64,000 nt of DNA from Ancylobacter oerskovii. GTDB taxonomy: Bacteria; Pseudomonadota; Alphaproteobacteria; Rhizobiales; Xanthobacteraceae. The stretch is from the NCBI RefSeq assembly GCF_018390555.1, contig NZ_JAHBGB010000019.1:186001-250000 (forward strand), given 5' to 3'. Positions 1-8,581 of the stretch are shown here, one piece after another; the first letter of the stretch is position 1, and each line of letters starts with the position of its first letter. The notes beneath the pieces were generated by a model. The model was not told the origin of the DNA. It saw nothing but the letters and a program-made list of their open reading frames with translations, and did not search any database. The position numbers and the translations under genes are program-made.

Positions 1-539
1 GCACCGGCGACGTGTCGTTCCGCACCGTGGAGGCCGGCGGCGCCGGCACGCGCGCGGTGGTGGCCGACATCAATGGCGGCATGCTCGGGGTGGGGCGCGA
101 GCGCGCCGCCAGCCTCGGCCATGCGGACAAGGTGGAGTTCGTCGAGGCCAATGCCGAGGAACTGCCCTTCCCGGACAAGTCCTTCGACGCCACCTCCATC
201 GCCTTCGGCATCCGCAACGTGCCGCGCATGGACAAGGCGCTTTCCGAGATGCGCCGGGTGCTGAAGCCGGGCGGGCACGCCTTCGTGCTGGAGTTCTCCC
301 GCGTCGACGTGCCGGGGCTCGACGCGATCTACGACGCCTATTCCTTCAAGGCGATCCCGCCCATGGGGCGGCTGGTGACCGGCGATTCGGAATCCTACCG
401 GTATCTCGTCGAATCGATCCGCCGCTTCCCGGCGCCGGAGCTGTTCGGCGAGATGATGCGCGAGGCCGGGCTGAAGCGCGTCGCCTGGACCCCGCTGACG
501 GGCGGCATCGTCTGCCTGCACAGCGGCGCGCGGATCTGA
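1..539 (+). CDS. ubiE: Ubiquinone/menaquinone C-methyltransferase UbiE (5' end cut by window edge)
   Basis: Carries out the SAM-dependent C-methylation step of ubiquinone (and, where present, menaquinone) synthesis. About 178 C-terminal residues are visible, in the frame starting at base 3. The first readable residues, GTGDV, are the end of SAM motif I, so roughly the first 70-80 residues of a protein that usually has about 250 lie outside the window. Family marks include GIRNV, RVLKPGG (the UbiE signature), VLEFS and the C-terminal [11 protein letters not shown]. The next gene, ubiB, starts 21 bases after the stop, the usual ubiE-ubiB pairing in proteobacteria. A GTG at base 12 is an internal Val codon, not a start. 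Confidence 0.95.
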   Translation, partial: TGDVSFRTVEAGGAGTRAVVADINGGMLGVGRERAASLGHADKVEFVEANAEELPFPDKSFDATSIAFGIRNVPRMDKALSEMRRVLKPGGHAFVLEFSRVDVPGLDAIYDAYSFKAIPPMGRLVTGDSESYRYLVESIRRFPAPELFGEMMREAGLKRVAWTPLTGGIVCLHSGARI

Positions 540-560
540 GCGCGAGGATCTGGACGCATC

Positions 561-2129
561 GTGGCCACCTTCTTCGGAGACATGCTGCGGCTCGCCCGCG
601 CCGGCTATGTGATGGCCCGCGAGGGCGTGCTCGCCCGCGTCGACCCCGACATATTGCCGCCCGGCACCGAGCCGCTGTTCCGTCTCGCCCGGCTGATCGA
701 ACGCCGCGACGGCCGTTCCAGCGCCGCCGCGCTCGGCGCCGCGCTGTCCCGGCTCGGGCCGTCCTATGTGAAGCTCGGCCAGTTCCTGGCGACGCGCCCG
801 GACGTGGTCGGCGTCGAGATGGCGCGCGACCTCGAAGTGCTGCAGGACCGCATGCCGGCCTTCCCGCAGGCGGTGGCGGAGGCAGCTGTCGCCCGTACGC
901 TCGACCGGCCGGTGGCGGCGCTTTATGCCTCGCTGGGCCCGCCCATCGCCGCCGCCTCCATCGCGCAGGTGCACCGGGGCGAGACGCGGGAGGCCGAAGG
1001 CCCGGCGCGCCTCGTGGCGGTGAAGGTGCTGCGGCCGGACGTGCAGGCGCGCTTCCGGGCCGACCTCTCCTCCTTCTATCGGGCGGCCCGGCTCGGCGAG
1101 AGGGCCTCGCCGGAGGGGCAGCGGCTGCGGCTGGTCGCCATCGTCGACACGCTGGCGCGCTCGGTGGCGATGGAGATGGATTTGCGGCTCGAGGCGGCCG
1201 CGCTTTCCGAACTGGCGCAGAACACCGCCGCCGAGACCGATTTCCGCGTGCCGGCGGTGGACTGGGACCGCACCGGGCGGGAGGTGCTGACCACCGAGTG
1301 GATCGACGGCATCAAGCTGAACGACATGGAGGGGCTGCGGGCCGCTGGCCACGACCTGCCGGAGCTGGGCCGCATCCTCATGCAGTCCTTCCTGCGCCAC
1401 GCGCTGCGCGACGGCTTCTTCCACGCCGACATGCACCCCGGCAACCTGTTCATCGATGCCGAGGGCCGGCTGGTGGCGGTGGATTGCGGCATCATGGGCC
1501 GGCTGGGGGTGAAGGAGCGGCGCTTCCTCGCCGAGATCCTCTACGGCTTCATCACCCGCAACTGGATCCGTACCGCCGAGGTGCATTTCGAGGCCGGCTA
1601 CGTGCCGATGCACCATTCGGTGGAGGATTTCGCCCAGGCGATCCGCGCCATCGGCGAGCCGATCCATTCGCGCAGCGCCAGCGAGATCTCGATGGCGAAG
1701 CTGCTGACGCTGCTGTTCGAGGTCACCGCGCTGTTCGACATGAAGACGCGGCCAGAACTGCTGCTCTTGCAGAAGACCATGGTGGTGGTGGAAGGCGTCG
1801 CCCGCACCCTCGACCCGAACCTGAACATGTGGCGCACCGCCGAGCCGGTGGTGCGGACATGGATCGAGCGCAATCTCGGCCCGGCCGGCAAGCTGGAGGA
1901 GGCCACGCACGGGCTGCAGGCCGTGGGGCGCGGGCTTCAGGCGCTGCCGGACCTCGTCGCGCAGGGCCAGCGCATCGCCGCCCAGCTCGACCGCTCGACC
2001 CGCGACGGCATCGCGCTGGCGCCGGAAACGGTGGAGGCGATCGGCCGGGCGGAAGGGCGCGGCAATCGCGGCCTCACCTTCGCGCTGTGGGCGATCGCGG
2101 CGCTGCTGGCGGCGCATCTGCTCTTATGA
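561..2129 (+). CDS. ubiB: UbiB, ABC1/ADCK-type atypical kinase/ATPase for ubiquinone biosynthesis
   Basis: 522 residues from a GTG start. Members of this family support the aerobic ubiquinone hydroxylation steps; their exact biochemical role is an ATPase or kinase-like function, probably in extracting lipid intermediates from the membrane. The family-defining KxGQ motif is at K71-Q74 (in KLGQFLATRP), followed by the Ala-rich nucleotide loop (AAASIAQVH) and the catalytic-loop stretch around HADMHPGNLF and VDCGIMG. One hydrophobic segment ends the protein (about residues 503-522, LTFALWAIAALLAAHLLL), as expected for membrane anchoring. It follows ubiE by 21 bases and is probably cotranscribed with it. 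The family assignment is very secure. Confidence 0.95.
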   Translation: MATFFGDMLRLARAGYVMAREGVLARVDPDILPPGTEPLFRLARLIERRDGRSSAAALGAALSRLGPSYVKLGQFLATRPDVVGVEMARDLEVLQDRMPAFPQAVAEAAVARTLDRPVAALYASLGPPIAAASIAQVHRGETREAEGPARLVAVKVLRPDVQARFRADLSSFYRAARLGERASPEGQRLRLVAIVDTLARSVAMEMDLRLEAAALSELAQNTAAETDFRVPAVDWDRTGREVLTTEWIDGIKLNDMEGLRAAGHDLPELGRILMQSFLRHALRDGFFHADMHPGNLFIDAEGRLVAVDCGIMGRLGVKERRFLAEILYGFITRNWIRTAEVHFEAGYVPMHHSVEDFAQAIRAIGEPIHSRSASEISMAKLLTLLFEVTALFDMKTRPELLLLQKTMVVVEGVARTLDPNLNMWRTAEPVVRTWIERNLGPAGKLEEATHGLQAVGRGLQALPDLVAQGQRIAAQLDRSTRDGIALAPETVEAIGRAEGRGNRGLTFALWAIAALLAAHLLL

Positions 2130-2141
2130 CGGGACGTCGTC

Positions 2142-2369
2142 ATGAGCCTTGTACCGAATGAGCGCACCAAATACCTCGCCACGCTGATCAACACGGTGGC
2201 GGCGGCGAGCATCGTCGCCGGGGTGGTGGCGCCGATGGTTGCCTTCACCTTCGGCATGCCCGGCCCGATCAGCGGTGGCTTTACCGTGGCGGTCGGCATC
2301 GTTTGGCTTTTAGTCGGTGCCGCCTTACATTACACGGTGAGGATCATCCTCGGAACGCTCAAGCCGTAA
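2142..2369 (+). CDS. Small hypothetical two-helix membrane protein
   Basis: 75 residues, start 12 bases after the ubiB stop. I do not recognise a named family. It has a short charged N-terminus (NERTKY), then two hydrophobic stretches (about residues 16-37 and 43-66) separated by a Gly/Pro-rich turn (FGMPGPISGG), and a short basic end. This looks like a hairpin in the inner membrane. Position suggests cotranscription with ubiB and with the 42-residue membrane protein that follows 13 bases later. Any link to ubiquinone synthesis is inference from position only. Confidence 0.7.
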   Translation: MSLVPNERTKYLATLINTVAAASIVAGVVAPMVAFTFGMPGPISGGFTVAVGIVWLLVGAALHYTVRIILGTLKP

Positions 2370-2382
2370 GGAGGTGCGAGCC

Positions 2383-2511
2383 ATGACCTTACTGCAATGG
2401 TACGTCCTGGTTGGAGCTCCGCTCATTCTGCTGGCGGGCGCCTATGGCGCTGTGTGTCTGGCCAAACATGACCGCCGGAATGCGGATCGCCATATCGGCC
2501 CGGCCGAGTGA
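2383..2511 (+). CDS. Micro-protein, single membrane span (42 residues)
   Basis: A 42-residue reading frame beginning MTLLQWYVLV and ending HIGPAE, with an excellent ribosome binding site (AAGGAGG at 2368-2374, 8 bases before the ATG) that overlaps the previous stop codon. Residues 5-27 form one hydrophobic helix, followed by a charged, cytoplasm-compatible tail (KHDRRNADRH). The strong binding site, close coupling and membrane-helix pattern argue that it is a real gene. Function unknown. Confidence 0.6.
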   Translation: MTLLQWYVLVGAPLILLAGAYGAVCLAKHDRRNADRHIGPAE

Positions 2512-2611
2512 TCGCCCGGATGGATCTCCCGATCTCGGCCCCATCGCCTCTGGGCCGCACGGCCGCGCTGCGCTATAGGCCTTGTCAGGCAAAAGGCGCA
2601 GGCAGTTCCGC

Positions 2612-3868
2612 ATGCTCGCAGGCAAGACGGTCCTTCTCATCATCGGCGGCGGCATCGCCGCCTATAAGAGCCTCGATCTCATCCGCCGGCTGAAGGAGCG
2701 CGGCGCCCGGGTGCGTGTCGTGATGACCGCGGCGGCGCAGCATTTCGTCACCCCGCTCGCCGCCGGGGCGCTGTCGCACGAGCCGGTGTTCACCGAATTG
2801 TTCGATCGCGCCGCCGAGCAGGATATCGGTCATATCCGCCTCGCCCGCGAGGCCGATCTCGTGATCCTCGCGCCCGCCACCGCCGACCGCATGGCGCGGA
2901 TGGCCACCGGCTTCGCCGAGGACCTCGCCGGCGCGGTGCTGTTGGCCGCCCGGGTGCCGGTGCTCGTTGCCCCGGCGATGAACCCGGCGATGTGGGCGCA
3001 TCCCGCCACCCGGCGCAGCGTCGCGACGCTGAAGGCCGACGGCATCGCCTTCATCGGCCCGATGGCCGGGGCCATGGCCGAGCGCGGCGAGGAAGGCCTC
3101 GGGCGCATGGCCGAGCCCACCGAGATCGCCGAGGCCGCGGAGGCCCTGCTGGCGGCCGGCGGGGCGCTGGCGGGCAAGCATGTGCTCGTCACCTCCGGGC
3201 CGACCCATGAACCGATCGACCCGGTGCGCTACATCGCCAACCGTTCCTCCGGCAAGCAGGGCCACGCCATCGCCGCCGCCGCCGCGCGCGCCGGCGCGCG
3301 GGTGACGCTGGTCTCCGGCCCGGTGAACCTGCCGGACCCGGCCGGCGTCGAGGTGCGCCGCGTCGAGACCGCCCGCGAGATGCTGGCGGCGGTCGAGGCC
3401 GCCCTGCCGGCCGATGCGGCGGTGTTCGCCGCCGCGGTGGCGGACTGGCGAGTTGCCGCCGAGGCCGGGCAGAAGCTGAAGAAGGACGGCAACGCCATCC
3501 CGCCGCTCGCTCTCACCGAGAACCCGGACATTCTTGCCGGCATCGCCCGGCGCGTCGCGGGGCGCCCGCGCCTCGTCATCGGCTTCGCGGCCGAGACGCA
3601 GAACGTCATCGCCCATGCGCAGGCCAAGCTCGCGCGCAAGGGATGCGACTGGATCCTCGCCAACGACGTCTCGCAGGATGGCGGCGACCAGAGCGGCATT
3701 CCCGGCGGGGTGATGGGGGCGGACCGCAACGCCGTGCATCTCGTCAGCGCCGCCGGGGTGGAGGATTGGCCGACCGCCTCCAAGGCGGAGGTGGCGCGGC
3801 GGCTCGTCGACCGCATCGCCGAAGCGCTGGACCGGCAGGAGACGCTGGGCCGGCAGGAGAACCCCTGA
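2612..3868 (+). CDS. coaBC: CoaBC, bifunctional phosphopantothenoylcysteine decarboxylase / phosphopantothenate-cysteine ligase
   Basis: Makes 4'-phosphopantetheine from phosphopantothenate and cysteine in coenzyme A synthesis. 418 residues from the ATG at 2612; an in-frame TTG at 2582 would add 10 residues, but the family N-terminus is normally the [15 protein letters not shown] stretch, so I prefer 2612. The N-terminal CoaC half is a flavodoxin-like decarboxylase with the catalytic His in DIGHIRLAR and the PAMNPAMW substrate motif. The C-terminal CoaB half shows [22 protein letters not shown] and [11 protein letters not shown]. The stop overlaps the dut start codon (TGATG), so translation of the two is probably coupled. 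Confidence 0.96.
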   Translation: MLAGKTVLLIIGGGIAAYKSLDLIRRLKERGARVRVVMTAAAQHFVTPLAAGALSHEPVFTELFDRAAEQDIGHIRLAREADLVILAPATADRMARMATGFAEDLAGAVLLAARVPVLVAPAMNPAMWAHPATRRSVATLKADGIAFIGPMAGAMAERGEEGLGRMAEPTEIAEAAEALLAAGGALAGKHVLVTSGPTHEPIDPVRYIANRSSGKQGHAIAAAAARAGARVTLVSGPVNLPDPAGVEVRRVETAREMLAAVEAALPADAAVFAAAVADWRVAAEAGQKLKKDGNAIPPLALTENPDILAGIARRVAGRPRLVIGFAAETQNVIAHAQAKLARKGCDWILANDVSQDGGDQSGIPGGVMGADRNAVHLVSAAGVEDWPTASKAEVARRLVDRIAEALDRQETLGRQENP

Positions 3869-4341
3869 TGAGCCTCGTCATTCCCGTCCAGGTCCTGCCG
3901 CATGGCGAGGGCCTGCCGCTGCCGTCCTACGCGACCGAGGGCGCAGCCGGCCTCGACCTGATCGCCGCCGTGCCCGACGCCGAGCCGCTGGTGCTCGCCC
4001 CGCTCGCGCGCGCGGCGGTGCCCACCGGGCTCTGCCTCGCGCTGCCGGCCGGCCATGAGGCGCAGGTGCGCCCGCGCTCCGGGCTGGCGCTGAAGCACGG
4101 CGTCACCGTGCTCAACGCGCCGGGCACCATCGACGCCGACTATCGCGGCGAGGTGAAGGTGCTGCTGGTGAATCTCGGCGAGGCGCCGTTCCGCATCGAA
4201 CGCGGCATGCGCATCGGCCAGATGGTGGTGGCTCCCGTCCTCCGCGCGACTCTCGAAAAATCCCGTGATTTAGAAAAAACAACGCGGGGAGATGGTGGAT
4301 TTGGCTCGACGGGGCTCGACGGCGGGCAAATATCGCGCTAG
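3868..4341 (+). CDS. dut: dUTP diphosphatase (dUTPase)
   Basis: Hydrolyses dUTP to dUMP and pyrophosphate, keeping uracil out of DNA and feeding thymidylate synthesis. 157 residues, normal for the trimeric family. All five motifs are visible in order: GAAGLDL (1), [11 protein letters not shown] (2), [13 protein letters not shown] (3, with the catalytic Asp), [10 protein letters not shown] (4) and the C-terminal arm [10 protein letters not shown] (5). The ATG overlaps the coaBC stop by one base; the coaBC-dut pair is common in proteobacteria. The last 110 bases are noticeably richer in A/T than the surroundings and may also hold the promoter of the regulator gene that begins 9 bases downstream. 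Confidence 0.96.
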   Translation: MSLVIPVQVLPHGEGLPLPSYATEGAAGLDLIAAVPDAEPLVLAPLARAAVPTGLCLALPAGHEAQVRPRSGLALKHGVTVLNAPGTIDADYRGEVKVLLVNLGEAPFRIERGMRIGQMVVAPVLRATLEKSRDLEKTTRGDGGFGSTGLDGGQISR

Positions 4342-4350
4342 CCAAGAGAC

Positions 4351-4794
4351 ATGCCGCGTTTGTCCGACAAAAGCCTGCTGGCCATCGCCGCCGTCGTCGA
4401 CGTCGCCCTCTATGCGCGGGGCACGCCGGTGGCGGCCAAGGCGTTGGCTGCGCGTCACGAATTGCCGCCGCGCCATCTGGAGCCGGTGTTGCAGTCCCTC
4501 GTGCATGCCGGCGTATTGAAGGGCGTGCGCGGCCCGCGCGGCGGCTACGAGCTTGCGCGCGAGCGCCGGCGCATCACCGTCGCCGAAATCGTGCGGGTGG
4601 TGGAGGCGGAGGCGGGCGACGCGCTGGAGAGCCTGCCCTCCATCGTGCGCGAGGTGATCCAGCCGGCCGTTGGCGAGGCCGAGCGCACCTTCGAGGCGGC
4701 GCTGGATGCGGTGACCGTCGAGGATCTCTGTCGCAGCTCGGCGCAGAAGGAAGACCGTCGCGCCCTGCCGGAAGGCATAGATTTCACGATTTGA
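4351..4794 (+). CDS. Rrf2-family transcriptional regulator
   Basis: 147 residues. The N-terminal winged helix has the Rrf2 pattern: LAAR..LPPRHLEPVLQSLVHAGVLKGVRGPRGGYELAR, the last part being the wing. Iron-sulfur members such as IscR carry three conserved cysteines after the wing; this protein has a single Cys near its C-terminus (DLCRSS), so an Fe-S cluster of that type is unlikely. The gene lies directly upstream of cysK on the same strand, and the 107 bases between them hold two palindromes. CymR, an Rrf2 protein of Firmicutes, controls cysteine metabolism together with CysK; a similar local role here is inference. Confidence 0.85.
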   Translation: MPRLSDKSLLAIAAVVDVALYARGTPVAAKALAARHELPPRHLEPVLQSLVHAGVLKGVRGPRGGYELARERRRITVAEIVRVVEAEAGDALESLPSIVREVIQPAVGEAERTFEAALDAVTVEDLCRSSAQKEDRRALPEGIDFTI

Positions 4795-4835
4795 TTTCGT
4801 GATACTTCAGTTTCTCGACAATATTACGTGAATAT
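4784..4835 (+). promoter_or_regulatory. Two palindromes between the Rrf2 gene and cysK (candidate operators)
   Basis: TCACGA-N7-TCGTGA lies at 4784-4802 and overlaps the stop codon of the Rrf2 gene. ATATT-N5-AATAT lies at 4821-4835. The segment 4781-4840 is strikingly A/T-rich for this genome, as promoters and operators often are. Either palindrome could be the binding site of the adjacent regulator. No binding data are available, and the pairing of regulator and site is inference. Confidence 0.45.
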
Positions 4836-4901
4836 GTTAGGCGTCGGTTCAATGCTGGCGGGCGAAGCATCCGCCGCGATCACGTCCCATCGGAGGCATA
4901 C

Positions 4902-5897
<996 letters not shown>

Positions 5898-6034
5898 GCC
5901 GCCGCCCGCGCGGGGATTCCAGAGCGACTCCGGCTTCGCTACAGTCGCGTTGATTCGGCATGTTCGGCGGCGGGCTTCGTCCCCGTGCCGAACCGATACG
6001 GGGCAGCGTGGCGGGACAAGGGGGACGGGCGCGG

Positions 6035-8578
6035 ATGGCGCAGCCGGCCGGCAACGGCGGTGCAGGTGGGATGCGGACCCTGGCGGTGCGCATGGTCCGT
6101 CCTGTTCGTTCCCTTCGCTCGCCGCGACGCGGGCTGCTCGGCACCAGCGCGCTGGTGGCGGTGCTGGCGGATGCCGGGCCGGCCGCGGCGGCGGATCTGC
6201 TGGGCGGTGCGGCGCGCAGCCTGGCGGCGCTCGACCCCGGCTCGCTGGTCGGCCTGTCGCTGGCGCTCGGCCTGCTCGCCTTCGCCACCACCACCGCCAT
6301 CGTGCATGTGCGCTTCCGCCGGCTGGCCCGGGCGCGGGAGGAGGCGGCCTTCGCCGAGATCTCCCGGCTGGAGGCGCAGATCGAGGAAGGCCGCGCCCTT
6401 CTCATGGCCGAGCCGCAGATCATCGTGGTCTGGCGCGATCCGGCCGCCGATCCCGAGATCATCGGCAATACCCCCGCCTTCACCGGCGTCGCGGCGCCGT
6501 CGCGCATCCTCGCCTTCGGCAGCTGGCTCGCCGCGCCCTCCGCGCGCGAGATCGAGGCCGCGGTCGATCTCCTGCGTGCCCGCGGCACGCCGCTCGCCGT
6601 GTCGCTGGTGACGCAGGACGGGCGCCATGTCGAAGCCGACGGTCGTCCGGTCGGTTCCGCCGTGGTGCTGCGGCTGCGCGACATTGCCGGGCTGCGGCGC
6701 GACCATGCCCGCCTCGCCGAGGCGCATGCGCTGCTGGAGCGCCAGACGCGGGCGCTGCGCAACCTCGTCGACGCCATCCCGGCGCCGGCCTGGCTTGCCG
6801 ATGCCGAGGGGCGGCTCGCCTTCGCCAATGCCGCCTATGTCCATGCGGTGGAGGCGCGCGATCTCAAGGAGGCGCTCGGCCGCGACCTCGCCCTGCTCGA
6901 TGCCGAGGGCCGGCGCCAGGCGCTGGCCGCCCTCGCCGAGGCCGGGACGTTCCAGGCCCGCCTGCCGGTGGTGGTGGCCGGCAGCCGCCGCCTGGTCGAT
7001 GTGCGGGAAGCGGCGGTCGGGGACGGCAGCGCCGGCATCGCGCTCGATGCCACCGAGGAGGAGCGCATCCGCACCGAGCTCGCCCACGCGCTCGGCGCGC
7101 ACCGGCGCACGCTCGACCAGCTCTCCACCGCCGTCGCCATTTTCGGCGAGGACCAGCGGCTGATCTTCCACAACGCCGCCTATGCGAGCCTGTTCGATCT
7201 CGATCCGGGCTTTCTCGACGACCGGCCGAGCGACGTCGCGGTGCTGGACCGGCTGCGCGCGGCCCGCCGCCTGCCGGAGCAGGCGGATTTCCGGGCCTGG
7301 CGCGCCGAGCTGCACGAGGCCTACCGCTCCATCGAGCCGCGCGAGCATTGGTGGCACCTGCCGGGCGGGCGGACGCTGCGGGTGGTCACCGCGCCCAACC
7401 CGGAAGGCGGCATCACCTATCTGTTCGACGAAGTGACCGAGCGGCTGGCGCTTGAGAGCCGCTTCAACGCGCTGACCCGCATCCAGAGCGAGACGCTGGA
7501 CGCCCTCGCCGAGGCGGTGGCGGTGTTCGGTTCCGACGGGCGGCTCGGCCTTTCCAACAGCGCTTTCCGCCGCATGTGGAAGCTGGAGGCAGGGCAGCTC
7601 GCCGGACGGCCGCATATCGACGCGGTGGTGGAGGCGTGCCGGCCGCTCTCGGCGGACGAGGCAGCCTGGGGACGCCTGCGTGCGGCGGTGACCGGCATCG
7701 AGGCCCGGATGCCGGCCGTGTTCCGCATGGAGCGCGTCGACGAGGCGATCCTCGACGGTTCCACCCAGCCGCTGCCGGACGGCGGGACGCTGATCACGCT
7801 GCGCGACGTCACCGACAGCGTGAATGTCGAGCGGGCGCTGGTCGACCGCAACGAGGCGCTGGTGGCGGCGGACCACCTCAAGAGCACCTTCGTCAGCCAC
7901 GTTTCCTATGAGTTGCGCTCGCCGCTGACCACGATCATCGGCTTCGCCCAGCTGCTCGACGACACCGGCATCGGCCCGCTCAACGACCGCCAGCGCGCCT
8001 ATGTGAACCACATCACCGAATCGAGCGCGGCGCTGCTGGCGATCATCAACGACATTCTCGATCTCGCCACCATCGATGCCGGGGCGATGAGCCTCGACCT
8101 CGCCGAGGTCGACGTGCGCGGCGCGATGGATGCGGCGGCCGAGGGGGTGCGCGACCGGGTGGTGGAGGGCAACCTCACCCTCGCCATCGAGGTGTCGGCG
8201 GGTGCCGGCAGCTTCCGCGCCGATGCCAAGCGGGTGCGGCAGGTGCTGTACAATCTCTTGTCCAATGCGGTGGGTTTCGCCCCCAGCGGCTCGACGGTGC
8301 GGCTCGCGGCCGAGCGGCGCGGCGGCGAGGTGATCTTCCAGGTGCGCGACCAGGGGCCGGGCATCCCGCCGGAAATCGGCGGCCGGCTGTTCGACCGCTT
8401 CGAGAGCCATACCTCCGGCTCGCGCCATCGCGGCGTCGGCCTCGGCCTGTCGATCGTGCGCTCGCTGGTCGCCCTGCACGGCGGATCGATCCAGATCGGT
8501 CCGGCGCCGGGGGGCGGCACGCTGGTGACCTGCCGCTTCCCGCTCGACAGCGGCACGGCGCAGGTGGCGGCGGAGTAG
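6035..8578 (+). CDS. divL: DivL-like sensor kinase with tyrosine in place of the H-box histidine
   Basis: About 847 residues from the ATG at 6035 (GGGGGA upstream); in-frame ATGs at 5960 and 6071 are alternatives. Order: N-terminal hydrophobic segment (LVGLSLALGLLAFATTTAIV), coiled linker, several PAS-like domains (AEGRLAFANAAY, EDQRLIFHNAAY, SDGRLGLSNSAF), a dimerisation box and a HATPase domain (NLLSNAVGFAP, RDQGPGIP, GVGLGLSIV). The box reads FVSHVSYELRSPL: the position normally held by the phosphorylated His is Tyr, codon TAT at 7907-7909. That substitution is the hallmark of DivL of Caulobacter, which steers the CckA-CtrA cell-cycle pathway as a pseudokinase. The gene is followed by tsaE-amgK, a common alphaproteobacterial neighbourhood. 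A role in CtrA control here is inference from family. Confidence 0.85.
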   Translation: MAQPAGNGGAGGMRTLAVRMVRPVRSLRSPRRGLLGTSALVAVLADAGPAAAADLLGGAARSLAALDPGSLVGLSLALGLLAFATTTAIVHVRFRRLARAREEAAFAEISRLEAQIEEGRALLMAEPQIIVVWRDPAADPEIIGNTPAFTGVAAPSRILAFGSWLAAPSAREIEAAVDLLRARGTPLAVSLVTQDGRHVEADGRPVGSAVVLRLRDIAGLRRDHARLAEAHALLERQTRALRNLVDAIPAPAWLADAEGRLAFANAAYVHAVEARDLKEALGRDLALLDAEGRRQALAALAEAGTFQARLPVVVAGSRRLVDVREAAVGDGSAGIALDATEEERIRTELAHALGAHRRTLDQLSTAVAIFGEDQRLIFHNAAYASLFDLDPGFLDDRPSDVAVLDRLRAARRLPEQADFRAWRAELHEAYRSIEPREHWWHLPGGRTLRVVTAPNPEGGITYLFDEVTERLALESRFNALTRIQSETLDALAEAVAVFGSDGRLGLSNSAFRRMWKLEAGQLAGRPHIDAVVEACRPLSADEAAWGRLRAAVTGIEARMPAVFRMERVDEAILDGSTQPLPDGGTLITLRDVTDSVNVERALVDRNEALVAADHLKSTFVSHVSYELRSPLTTIIGFAQLLDDTGIGPLNDRQRAYVNHITESSAALLAIINDILDLATIDAGAMSLDLAEVDVRGAMDAAAEGVRDRVVEGNLTLAIEVSAGAGSFRADAKRVRQVLYNLLSNAVGFAPSGSTVRLAAERRGGEVIFQVRDQGPGIPPEIGGRLFDRFESHTSGSRHRGVGLGLSIVRSLVALHGGSIQIGPAPGGGTLVTCRFPLDSGTAQVAAE

Positions 8579-8581
8579 GCG

